14,330 nt of DNA from Thermodesulfobacteriota bacterium (GTDB taxonomy: Bacteria > Desulfobacterota > Dissulfuribacteria > Dissulfuribacterales > UBA3076): the NCBI GenBank assembly GCA_003645605.1, contig QNAY01000004.1:1-14330 (forward strand), given 5' to 3'. A program made the translations under genes and the position numbers. The notes beneath the pieces were generated by a model. That model made no database searches and was not told where the DNA came from. It saw nothing but the letters and a program-made list of their open reading frames with translations. Below, in pieces: positions 7,920 through 14,330 of this stretch (its first letter is position 1; the number at the start of each line of letters is the position of its first letter).

Positions 7920-7972
7920 TCAATCACCAAATCAGTAATTCATTAGCCACAGACACACACAGACATTTCAAT
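7917..7972 (+). repeat. Left part of the composite repeat, interrupted by the MITE-like element
   Basis: Two 8-bp units (7917-7932), then CATTAGCCACAGACACACAC and AGACATTTCAAT. It matches the composite inside murG read on the minus strand. The first unit contains the murD GTG start, and the second the only SD-like GGTGA before it. Confidence 0.85.
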
Positions 7973-8121
7973 GTAACTTCTCAATAAGTTCGGGCAAATC
8001 ATACTTTGCGGCTATCCACTAGATTCCGGCTTTCGCCGGAATGACGATTGGGTGTAAGCGCCTGTCATTCCGGCGAAAGCCGGAATCTAGTGACTGCTAC
8101 CCGGACTTATTGAGAAATTAC
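7973..8121. mobile_element. 149-bp MITE-like element with terminal inverted repeats and 8-bp target duplication
   Basis: The outer arms 7973-7994 and 8100-8121 match as inverted repeats at 20 of 22 positions (left end GTAACTTCTCAATAAGT). The inner arms 8017-8045 and 8064-8092 are a perfect 29-bp inverted repeat around an 18-nt loop. Each inner arm also folds alone (ATTCCGGC-TTTC-GCCGGAAT). The element is flanked by perfect 8-bp direct copies of ATTTCAAT (7965-7972 and 8122-8129). It has no coding capacity, so movement would need a transposase supplied in trans. It sits inside the operon between mraY and murD; no T-run follows the stem, so it is not a typical intrinsic terminator. Confidence 0.85.
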
Positions 8122-8145
8122 ATTTCAATCACCAAATCACTAAAT
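8122..8145 (+). repeat. Right part of the interrupted composite repeat
   Basis: ATTTCAAT (second copy of the 8-bp target duplication), CACCAAAT and CACTAAAT. It continues the composite from 7917-7972 and ends just past the mraY stop. Confidence 0.85.
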
Positions 8146-8148
8146 TCA

Positions 8149-9228
8149 TTATCTTAGCTTGAGCGTGCTGATTGCTACCAGCCCCAGCAATATAGAAATT
8201 ATCCAGAATCTCACAATGACCTTTGGTTCTTTCCATCCCTTAAGCTCAAAGTGATGATGGATGGGAGCCATACGGAAGATCCTCTTGCCTCCTGTTGTTT
8301 TGAAGTAAAAAACCTGAAGAATTACGGATAATGCCTCAACTACGAAAATTCCACCTACAATGACAAGCAGCATTTCCTGCTTTGAGAGAACGGCCACTGT
8401 TCCCAGGGCACCGCCCGCAGCAAGGGAACCTACATCTCCCATGAAGATCTCTGCAGGATAGGTATTATACCAGAGGAAACCCAAACCGGCCCCTACCATT
8501 GCGCCACAAAACACTGCAAGCTCTCCTGCGCCCGGAACCGAAGGAATCTGGAGGTACTGGGCAAGAGTCGAATGGCCGGCCAGATATGTAAACAGGGCGT
8601 AGACTGATGCAGCTATTATGAAAGGGCCGGTAGCAAGTCCGTCCAGACCGTCGGTCAGATTAACCGCATTGGAGGTCCCTACGACCACAAGCAGAGCGAA
8701 AACACCGTACATAATCCCGAGATCAGGCTGAAAGTTCTTAAAGAACGGGATACTAAGATGGGTATCCCACTTACCATGTGCGGCAATTATACACGCGGCT
8801 AAAAGTACAAAGACTGTCTGCCAGACGAGCTTCCACCTGCCGGACAGACCTGTGCTGTTCTGTTTTCTGATCTTCAGCAGATCGTCCGCAAGGCCTATTG
8901 TGCCGTAACCGACAAGAATTAAAATGCTTATCCATACGTACAGATTCCTTAGGTCGGCCCACAGGAGTGTGGCGACCAGGATGGACACAATGATTAATAT
9001 GCCCCCCATGCTTGGTGTCCCGGTTTTTGCATGATGATTTGCCGGCCCGTCGTCCCTGATGACCTGGCCCATCTGCATTGCACACATGCGTCTCATAAAC
9101 CAAGGTCCAAAAAACAATATTATTGAGAGGGCGGTAACAGCCGCATATATTGTCCTGAATGTGATGTAGCGAAAAACATTAAATATAGGCCACATATCGT
9201 GGAGGGGATATAGCAGATGAAAGAGCAT
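8149..9228 (-). CDS. mraY: Phospho-N-acetylmuramoyl-pentapeptide transferase MraY
   Basis: MraY is the polytopic inner-membrane enzyme that transfers phospho-MurNAc-pentapeptide to undecaprenyl phosphate, forming lipid I. The 359-residue length and the string of hydrophobic segments fit the ten-helix fold. Visible family motifs are the aspartate pair and following loop ([20 protein letters not shown]), [13 protein letters not shown], the Mg-binding stretch [17 protein letters not shown], and the cytoplasmic histidine loop [12 protein letters not shown] near the C-terminus. The ATG at 9228 starts 4 nt after the murEF stop with a GAGAGAGGAA stretch before it, so the genes are tightly coupled. 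The stop is directly followed by an 8-bp repeat tract and then the MITE-like element. Confidence 0.98.
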   Translation of the reverse strand: MLFHLLYPLHDMWPIFNVFRYITFRTIYAAVTALSIILFFGPWFMRRMCAMQMGQVIRDDGPANHHAKTGTPSMGGILIIVSILVATLLWADLRNLYVWISILILVGYGTIGLADDLLKIRKQNSTGLSGRWKLVWQTVFVLLAACIIAAHGKWDTHLSIPFFKNFQPDLGIMYGVFALLVVVGTSNAVNLTDGLDGLATGPFIIAASVYALFTYLAGHSTLAQYLQIPSVPGAGELAVFCGAMVGAGLGFLWYNTYPAEIFMGDVGSLAAGGALGTVAVLSKQEMLLVIVGGIFVVEALSVILQVFYFKTTGGKRIFRMAPIHHHFELKGWKEPKVIVRFWIISILLGLVAISTLKLR

Positions 9229-9232
9229 TAAC

Positions 9233-12200
9233 CTATTCCTCTCTCAGATGCCTGATAAGGGCATCCACAGCTCTCTCAAGGCCTATGGCCCGTGATCCCT
9301 TTACCAGTGTGGTTGCCGGGGAGGGCATGCAGTCAAGAGCGGCCGATTCCATCCAGGAAAGCAAATCCTCCGTATTGGGGAAGATACGAATAGCCTTTTG
9401 CGAAATACCGGCCTTTTGGGCGGTTTTGGAAACAGCATCCGCGAATTGGCCTACGAAGATTAGAAGATCAACCCCCGTATTTTCTGCAAGTCGTCCAAGA
9501 TCCTGATGGAAGTCGTAGGCCGCATCTCCGAGTTCCAGCATGTCTCCCAGGATCGCTATCTTTTTTTCGCCTTTGCTCCAAAGATCGAGAGTCTCAAGAG
9601 CCGCTCTCATGGAGCCTGGGTTTGCATTATAAGAATCGTCTATCAGCCTCCATTTAGGCCCAAGATTTTTCAGAAAAAGGCGGCCTGGAACCGGTTTTAC
9701 TTCCTCCAGCCCTTGCTTGATCCTGGCCGGTGTCAGCCCCACTGCATGGCCGGTAGCTGCGGCTGCAACCGCATTTTGCACATTTGTTCTTCCTATAAGT
9801 GGAAGATCAACAGAGAGTCTGCTTCCTGCAATATCCAGATCCAGCAAAGTGCCATGCCCGCCCGGGGTCCAGGACAGGCAGGTGATTTGGTGATTTGGTG
9901 ATTTGGTGATTTGGTGATTTGAAGATGGCAAGGCCTTTTGTCCCATGGAATAGCCCACTACCTGACACGTTAGATCTTTGGCCCCTTCCATCACCAGGGG
10001 GTCGTCAAGGTTCACCACTGCCACACCTGTTTGGGAAAGGGCTTTCCAAAGTTCCCATTTTTCCCTGGCTACTTGCTTTATATCCCCAAGGCCGACAAGG
10101 TGGGCAGGCTGTATGGTAGTAATAAGGCCCACTTGTGGCTTGGCAATTTCACACAGCCGGTGTATTTCTCCCGGTTGGTTCGTTCCCATTTCCAGCACTG
10201 CCCAGGAATCATCAGACTTGGCCGAAAGCAGGCTGAGCGGGAGTCCGATAAGGTTGTTAAAATTCCCAGGGGTTTTAGCCACTTTCCATTTTTTCCCCAT
10301 GATCGAGAAAATCAGTTCTTTTGTAGTGGTCTTGCCGCAACTGCCCGTAATGCCGACTACCTTGATTCCAAGGTGTTCCCTATACCATGCTGCGAAATCT
10401 CCCAGGGCCTTCAACGAATCCTGGACTTGCAGCAGGACTGGACGCCGGCGAAGGTCGAAATTCGTATGTCGAAATTCAAAGGTCGAGCTGACTACTGCGC
10501 CGATGGCCCCTTTTTTTATAGCGTCAAGGACAAAATCATGACCGTTGAAACGGTCCCCTGAAAGTGCCCAGAAAATATTCCCTTTTCTTACTGATCTGGA
10601 ATCTGTTGATATTCCGTGGATTGCTGTATCCGGGTCACCCGAAAGGACCATGGCTCCAATAGCTGTTGCCACCTGAGAAGCCTTTAATCGAAATCCCCGA
10701 CCCTCAGGATCCTCTACCTTCGACTCTTGTCTTTTATTCCTTGAACCTTGAACCCTGAACCCTGAACCTTGAATCTTGCGTTTTGCCCCAAAAGCCTCTT
10801 TCAATATTTCTCTATCGTCAAAGGCAAGTCGTTCGTTGCCGATTATCTGGTAGGTTTCATGTCCTTTCCCGGCCACGAGCAGACAGGCACCGGGCCGCGC
10901 TTTTTCTGCTGCCCATAAAATAGCGTCCCTTCTGTCTGGAATTACCTTCACTTCAGCTTTGTTTGCAGGGTGATGGGAAGGAAGGTCTCTGAGGCCGTTC
11001 AACATCTGATCGAGTATGGCAAGAGGGTCTTCAGTGCGGGGATTGTCCGAGGTCAGCACAACAATATCTGCCAGTGAAGCGGCTGCCTGCGCCATGAGAG
11101 GACGCTTGCCCCTGTCTCTGTCTCCTCCACAGCCGATTGCGCAAATCAGAGGCTTGGGCCCTAATCGAATAAGGCAGTTCAGAACACTTTCAAGGGCGTC
11201 AGGAGTGTGGGCGTAGTCTACAAGGGCGGTCACTCCCTGGGGGGTATGCACAGGATCGAGTCTTCCCGGAATACGCATTATTGATTCTATGCCGGTCTGA
11301 ATATGGTCGGGATCTATCCCAATGGTGATTGAAGTCGCTACTGCTGCAAGGATATTGTATAGATTGTGCAGACCTAGAAGCTTGGATTTTATGGAAACAG
11401 GCCCTTTGGGCGTGGCAAGCTTACCTGTTATTCCATCAATATTGATTGACTGGAACTCAGGTCTTACCCCGGCATCAGGACTGAGACCATAACTGATCTT
11501 TTTCCTTTGTAGTATCTCCCACAGGCGCCTTCCATACAAGTCATCAATGTTGATGATTGCCGTATCAGAGGGATACTCCAAAAACAATTTTACTTTGGCC
11601 TGGAAGTATTGTTCCATGTCTCTATGGTAATCCAGGTGATCGCGGCCCAGATTGGTAAAAATAGACGCAGCGAAACTGCACCCTGAGATCCTCTGCTGGT
11701 CAAGGGCGTGGGAAGATACCTCTAAGGCCACTGCCTTTGCCCCTTGCTCCGACATGTCGGCCAGGATCTCCTGCAGTTTTATGGCATCAGGGGTAGTGAG
11801 TTCAGAAGGTATCTCTATGCCCCAATGTCTCTGGTTTATAGTCCCGATTACACCAGGATTCAGACCGGCTTTACTGAAAATGCCTTCCAGGAGGTATGTG
11901 ATCGTAGTTTTACCATTAGTACCAGTGATGGCTATAAGGGCCATTTTTTTACTGGGATTTCCATAAAAGGCACTTGCCAGAAGACCGGTTGAAAGCCTGG
12001 GGTCGTCCACTCCTATAACAGGAAGTGCTCCAGGAACGGTCTTGACGTAACGATGGACATCTTGGTTTGGCATTAACAGGGCAGAGGCTCCTTTCACCAC
12101 GGCATCATTGATAAATTGTCTTCCATCAAGTTCAGTGCCGGGAATTGCCACAAATATATATCCCTGATTTACCTGCCTGGAGTCTGCGGATATGCCCTTG

Positions 12201-12301
12201 ATTTTTACGTCATCCAGCTTAGGTGATATAGAAGCAGCAGGTCTCAGCACTTCCAACATATCCCGCAATGTCCTTTCTTGCCGCATGTTACCAAACATCA
12301 T
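9233..12301 (-). CDS. murEF: Fused MurE-MurF: meso-DAP-adding and D-Ala-D-Ala-adding Mur ligases
   Basis: A single 1022-codon frame encodes two consecutive cytoplasmic Mur ligases. The MurE half (about 1-500) has the P-loop [10 protein letters not shown] (GTNGKTT 127-133), [20 protein letters not shown], and DNPRTEDP (DNPR 419-422), the motif specific for meso-diaminopimelate. The MurF half (about 533-1022) has [11 protein letters not shown], the P-loop [13 protein letters not shown] (GSCGKTT about 653-659), [14 protein letters not shown], and [11 protein letters not shown]. The linker (about 503-532) contains [12 protein letters not shown], encoded by a 7-bp repeat. A second repeat tract adds about 14 residues in MurF (about 794-807), and a third short repeat-like stretch encodes [10 protein letters not shown]. 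The start ATGATG overlaps the ftsI stop as ATGA. MurE-MurF fusions are known elsewhere, for example in Bordetella. Confidence 0.96.
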   Translation of the reverse strand: MMFGNMRQERTLRDMLEVLRPAASISPKLDDVKIKGISADSRQVNQGYIFVAIPGTELDGRQFINDAVVKGASALLMPNQDVHRYVKTVPGALPVIGVDDPRLSTGLLASAFYGNPSKKMALIAITGTNGKTTITYLLEGIFSKAGLNPGVIGTINQRHWGIEIPSELTTPDAIKLQEILADMSEQGAKAVALEVSSHALDQQRISGCSFAASIFTNLGRDHLDYHRDMEQYFQAKVKLFLEYPSDTAIINIDDLYGRRLWEILQRKKISYGLSPDAGVRPEFQSINIDGITGKLATPKGPVSIKSKLLGLHNLYNILAAVATSITIGIDPDHIQTGIESIMRIPGRLDPVHTPQGVTALVDYAHTPDALESVLNCLIRLGPKPLICAIGCGGDRDRGKRPLMAQAAASLADIVVLTSDNPRTEDPLAILDQMLNGLRDLPSHHPANKAEVKVIPDRRDAILWAAEKARPGACLLVAGKGHETYQIIGNERLAFDDREILKEAFGAKRKIQGSGFRVQGSRNKRQESKVEDPEGRGFRLKASQVATAIGAMVLSGDPDTAIHGISTDSRSVRKGNIFWALSGDRFNGHDFVLDAIKKGAIGAVVSSTFEFRHTNFDLRRRPVLLQVQDSLKALGDFAAWYREHLGIKVVGITGSCGKTTTKELIFSIMGKKWKVAKTPGNFNNLIGLPLSLLSAKSDDSWAVLEMGTNQPGEIHRLCEIAKPQVGLITTIQPAHLVGLGDIKQVAREKWELWKALSQTGVAVVNLDDPLVMEGAKDLTCQVVGYSMGQKALPSSNHQITKSPNHQITCLSWTPGGHGTLLDLDIAGSRLSVDLPLIGRTNVQNAVAAAATGHAVGLTPARIKQGLEEVKPVPGRLFLKNLGPKWRLIDDSYNANPGSMRAALETLDLWSKGEKKIAILGDMLELGDAAYDFHQDLGRLAENTGVDLLIFVGQFADAVSKTAQKAGISQKAIRIFPNTEDLLSWMESAALDCMPSPATTLVKGSRAIGLERAVDALIRHLREE
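9881..9920 (-). repeat. 8-bp tandem tract inside the MurF part of murEF
   Basis: GGTG followed by four perfect ATTTGGTG units (9885-9916) and ATTT on the plus strand. It is open on the coding strand and encodes [14 protein letters not shown] within MurF. Confidence 0.93.
10452..10486 (-). repeat. Short direct repeat inside MurF
   Basis: GTCGAAATTC occurs twice, 14 bp apart, followed by a third partial copy GGTCGAG. It encodes [10 protein letters not shown] in the N-terminal domain of MurF, about ten residues that look out of place between GAIGAVVSS and the strand PVLLQVQD. It is probably a third short-period repeat family. Confidence 0.55.
10741..10775 (-). repeat. 7-bp tandem tract in the MurE-MurF linker
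   Basis: Five units of YTGAACC (the last is TTGAATC) on the plus strand. On the coding strand the tract has no stop and encodes [12 protein letters not shown], between the end of MurE and the start of MurF. Confidence 0.9.
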
Positions 12302-14055
12302 TTGCAGGTTATACTGCAGACCTTCACAGCCTTAAGAGGTGTTCCTGATCTTGGTTTCTGTGCGATCACAGTCCCTACACCTTTGAGTTTGGTGAAAATG
12401 CCTATGGATTGCAGAATATCCAAGGCCTGTCTTACGGATTTTCCCTTAAGATTCGGCATCCTGGAGAGTTCTTTTTTGGTCTCTTGGCTTTTCACTGTTC
12501 GCCATTTGTCTTTCAATGGTATCTGTGCAGCCTGTTTTACTACTATTAGTGCTCGCCCTAAAGTGCCCCGGCGTTCACGAGGATCAATTTTTACGCCGTC
12601 AAGCAAAACAATATAACTTACTTTAGGTGATTTGTCGGGCCAGAATCCCAGGGCGGTTACCTGGGCTGGAAATTGAGTGGATATCTGCTCAGACTGTTCA
12701 TTCCACCTGATGCTCGCAAGAGAAGGCCCTCCTCTGACCGCGAGGTTTTTCCGCAATTTTAGTATGAGCTCTTCTGTTAACCAGGGGATTTTGGTCTGCC
12801 TTTGGTCCTTCACAGAAGACTCGGATGTCAAGAATTCATCAGGGCTTTGTAAAGCTACATGTGGTGTCACCAATATATTCCCATTTATCAGGGCGGAGAA
12901 GGCCCTGAGAATCTGGATCGGACTGGCTGTAATACCCCGGCGCAAGAAGCAATTTCGTGAACTCGGCAGGGCTGAAGAAAGACTGCCTTGGCCTTCACCC
13001 GGAAGATCAATACCTGTAGACTGACCAAACCCCAGACCCCAGAGATCCCTTGACAGGCCGTCATAAGAGACAAAATCTTTCAGCTCCTGTTCAGCCCAGG
13101 GACTCCACAGGACCAGACCTTTACCCAAAGTCTCCCATTGCCACTTCCGGGCCATTTCGTCCAAAGACTGACCTTCTGATTTTGCCAGCTCACTTTGTTC
13201 AAACATCCAGTTCAAGAGAGGCGCAAGGACCATCAGGTCAACATTATCTTGCAGAGAGTAATTTGTAATATTCGTCGCAGGTAGTTCCCAAAAACGTTCC
13301 GGGTCCCAGGAAGGTTTGCTGGCAAGGGCAAGGATCTCACCGTTTTCAACACTCATTATAACAAGACAGCCTTTATCGGCCTTAAGCCTTTTCATCTGCC
13401 TGCCAAGCTCTTTTTCCGCTGATGACTGAATATTTTTTTCAAGGGTAAGCGTAAGTTCCTGTCCACCTGCGTGAATTTGTGACACATTAGTGTGGCTTAA
13501 AAGGCTGTCATATGTGTATTCAATTCCCTCAAGGCCCCTGCCGCCGTGATCGACAAATCCCAAAACCGGAGAAGCCAGTGAACCGCAAGGATATACCCTT
13601 TTATATTTTTCCGATATTTCTATTCCCTTAAGCCGCATGTCTTTCAGCTTCAGGCCTTGTTCTACGGAAATGCCGTCTTTTAGACGGATAACGCCCTGTT
13701 CCTCCGCCGGCAGTTTTGTCACAGCATTAGGATCAAGGCCAAGAATTTCTGATACCTGTGGTGCCCAATCATCAACTTGCGGCAACTTGGAAGGCCTTGC
13801 TAAGGCAGAGATTGTCTTTTGGCTTACGGCGAATATTGCTCCTGTCCTGTCAAGAATTATGCCCCTGCACAGAGGGCTTTGCCGGGAATAGTAGTCACGG
13901 CTCTGTTGTTGAGAAAGCCTGGACGAATCAATGTCATATTCGCTATTGACATTGTTGCTCTGCCAAAAGCAACCAACAAACGATGTGGTAATGATCAAAA
14001 ACCCAGCCAGGACAAAAAGGAACAAAATTTTCTTATCTTTATAAGGAAAACTCAT
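12298..14055 (-). CDS. ftsI: FtsI/PBP3-like protein with PASTA domain, apparently lacking all transpeptidase motifs
   Basis: Position and architecture match FtsI, the septal class B penicillin-binding protein: a signal-anchor helix (about 9-28 of 585 residues), the pedestal start RGIILDRTGAIFAVS, GLEGIEYTYD, the domain entry LVIMSVENGEILALASKPSWDP, GFGQSTGIDLPGE (342-354) and RRGITASPIQILRAF, then one PASTA domain (about 533-585). The catalytic residues are missing. By hand alignment with E. coli FtsI, the SxxK site (EPGSTVKP) reads DLMVLAPL, with Val276 for Ser and Pro279 for Lys; SSN reads WSP (317-319); KTG reads RWN (450-452). The region between the first and second motifs is also shortened. 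The frame is open throughout, so this looks like a maintained pseudoenzyme rather than a broken gene. I chose the ATG at 14055 (AGGTGA 11 nt upstream); an in-frame GTG at 14070 is possible. Confidence 0.88.
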   Translation of the reverse strand: MSFPYKDKKILFLFVLAGFLIITTSFVGCFWQSNNVNSEYDIDSSRLSQQQSRDYYSRQSPLCRGIILDRTGAIFAVSQKTISALARPSKLPQVDDWAPQVSEILGLDPNAVTKLPAEEQGVIRLKDGISVEQGLKLKDMRLKGIEISEKYKRVYPCGSLASPVLGFVDHGGRGLEGIEYTYDSLLSHTNVSQIHAGGQELTLTLEKNIQSSAEKELGRQMKRLKADKGCLVIMSVENGEILALASKPSWDPERFWELPATNITNYSLQDNVDLMVLAPLLNWMFEQSELAKSEGQSLDEMARKWQWETLGKGLVLWSPWAEQELKDFVSYDGLSRDLWGLGFGQSTGIDLPGEGQGSLSSALPSSRNCFLRRGITASPIQILRAFSALINGNILVTPHVALQSPDEFLTSESSVKDQRQTKIPWLTEELILKLRKNLAVRGGPSLASIRWNEQSEQISTQFPAQVTALGFWPDKSPKVSYIVLLDGVKIDPRERRGTLGRALIVVKQAAQIPLKDKWRTVKSQETKKELSRMPNLKGKSVRQALDILQSIGIFTKLKGVGTVIAQKPRSGTPLKAVKVCSITCK

Positions 14056-14080
14056 TCTGATCTCTATCACCTAAGTTGAG

Positions 14081-14108
14081 CTATTAGCCTTTAGCTGTTA
14101 GCTATTAG
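14081..14108. repeat. 7-bp tandem tract upstream of ftsI
   Basis: Four 7-bp units on the plus strand: CTATTAG, CCTTTAG, CTGTTAG, CTATTAG. It lies about 25 bp upstream of the ftsI ATG. It has the same design as the 8-bp and 7-bp tracts elsewhere in the window but a different unit. Confidence 0.8.
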
Positions 14109-14150
14109 TTTAATGATTACAGGATGTTTTACTATTACAAACTTTTACCC

Positions 14151-14190
14151 TGTTGAATTCAGCTTTGCTGCACCCTTTGGGGATTCAACA
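14151..14190. repeat. Palindromic element upstream of ftsI
   Basis: TGTTGAAT (14151-14158) and ATTCAACA (14183-14190) form an 8-bp stem. The interior can form smaller hairpins (CAGC-TTT-GCTG and CCC-TTT-GGG). No T-run follows on either strand, so it looks more like a dispersed palindrome than a terminator. Confidence 0.6.
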
Positions 14191-14247
14191 AAGTGAACCC
14201 GTTGGGGGTTATTTCTAATTAGTGTCTGAACGAAAACTAACCAAAAC

Positions 14248-14327
14248 TGTCATTTCGAGCAAAGCGAGAAATCTTATCGTACTGAAAATACAGGCATTAA
14301 AGATTTCTCCCTACGGTCGAAATGACA
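14248..14327. repeat. Inverted repeat of the GTCATTTCGA type
   Basis: Arms 14248-14275 and 14300-14327 match as inverted repeats at 24 of 28 positions around a 24-nt loop. The outer ends TGTCATTTCGA are identical. It resembles a miniature, non-coding palindromic element. Its right flank is at the window edge, so any target duplication cannot be checked. Confidence 0.8.
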
Positions 14328-14330
14328 AAA

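Larger units (their letters stand above)
14056..14330. other. Region upstream of ftsI without a recognisable gene
   Basis: These 275 bp contain no credible coding sequence on either strand. ftsL, which usually lies directly upstream of ftsI, is not here. The region holds a 7-bp tandem tract and two palindromic elements. AT-rich stretches around 14110-14150 could carry the operon promoter, but I see no convincing -35/-10 pair. Confidence 0.7.

Noticed and set aside
8017-8092. Terminator between mraY and murD
   Set aside because: The 29-bp stem lacks a U-tract in the direction of transcription; it is better explained as the core of a MITE-like element.
12298-14055. SxxK-like tetrapeptides SAEK and SSVK in the FtsI-like protein as the true active site
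   Set aside because: SAEK lies in the helix before the transpeptidase core, and SSVK lies after the GFGQSTGIDLPGE landmark, where SxxK never occurs. Neither is followed by properly placed SxN and KTG motifs.
12298-14055. Frameshift or sequencing error as the cause of the missing FtsI motifs
   Set aside because: Conserved landmarks before, between and after the three motif sites are all in one uninterrupted frame, so local frameshifts would need compensating pairs at three places.
13950-14055. Lipoprotein signal at the FtsI N-terminus (SFVGC)
   Set aside because: The residues before the cysteine do not form a good lipobox, and the hydrophobic helix is the normal class B PBP signal anchor.
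14151-14190. Intrinsic terminator before ftsI
   Set aside because: The stem is present but no T-run follows on either strand.

Overview
The window is one almost gap-free minus-strand operon, the dcw (division and cell wall) cluster. In transcription order, right to left, it holds ftsI, a fused murE-murF, mraY, murD, murG, murC, murB, ftsQ, ftsA and the first 257 codons of ftsZ, which runs off the left edge. Most neighbours overlap or are a few bases apart (ATGA overlaps at ftsI/murEF and murB/ftsQ, 8 nt at murG/murC, 11 nt at murB if its SD-supported TTG start is used), so translational coupling is likely. The genes cover cytoplasmic synthesis from UDP-MurNAc to lipid II (MurB, MurC, MurD, MurE, MurF, MraY, MurG) and division proteins (FtsI, FtsQ, FtsA, FtsZ). 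The MurE half carries the DNPR motif, so meso-diaminopimelate peptidoglycan is expected. The host is a Gram-negative-type bacterium. Gene order and the kind of dispersed short repeats suggest a deltaproteobacterial (Desulfobacterota-like) lineage, but this is only an inference.

Two things depart from a textbook dcw cluster. First, the FtsI homologue has an intact frame, signal anchor, pedestal and C-terminal PASTA domain, but all three penicillin-binding active-site motifs (SxxK, SxN, KTG) are absent and the transpeptidase domain is shortened. Its SEDS partner ftsW is missing from its usual place between murD and murG. No ftsL is seen upstream of ftsI in the window either.

Second, the operon is peppered with short-period repeats. 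Tracts of an 8-bp unit (ATTTGGTG and variants) sit inside ftsQ, murG (twice) and murF, always in the orientation that has no stop codon in the gene's strand. Copies at gene borders lie in the opposite orientation and supply the start codon, the stop codon and possibly the SD of murD. A 7-bp repeat (YTGAACC) forms part of the MurE-MurF linker. A 149-bp MITE-like element with terminal inverted repeats and an 8-bp target duplication has inserted into a composite repeat between mraY and murD; a second, unoccupied copy of that composite lies inside murG. The 275-bp region upstream of ftsI contains a third short-period repeat and two palindromic elements. No RNA genes, CRISPR arrays or transposase genes were seen.
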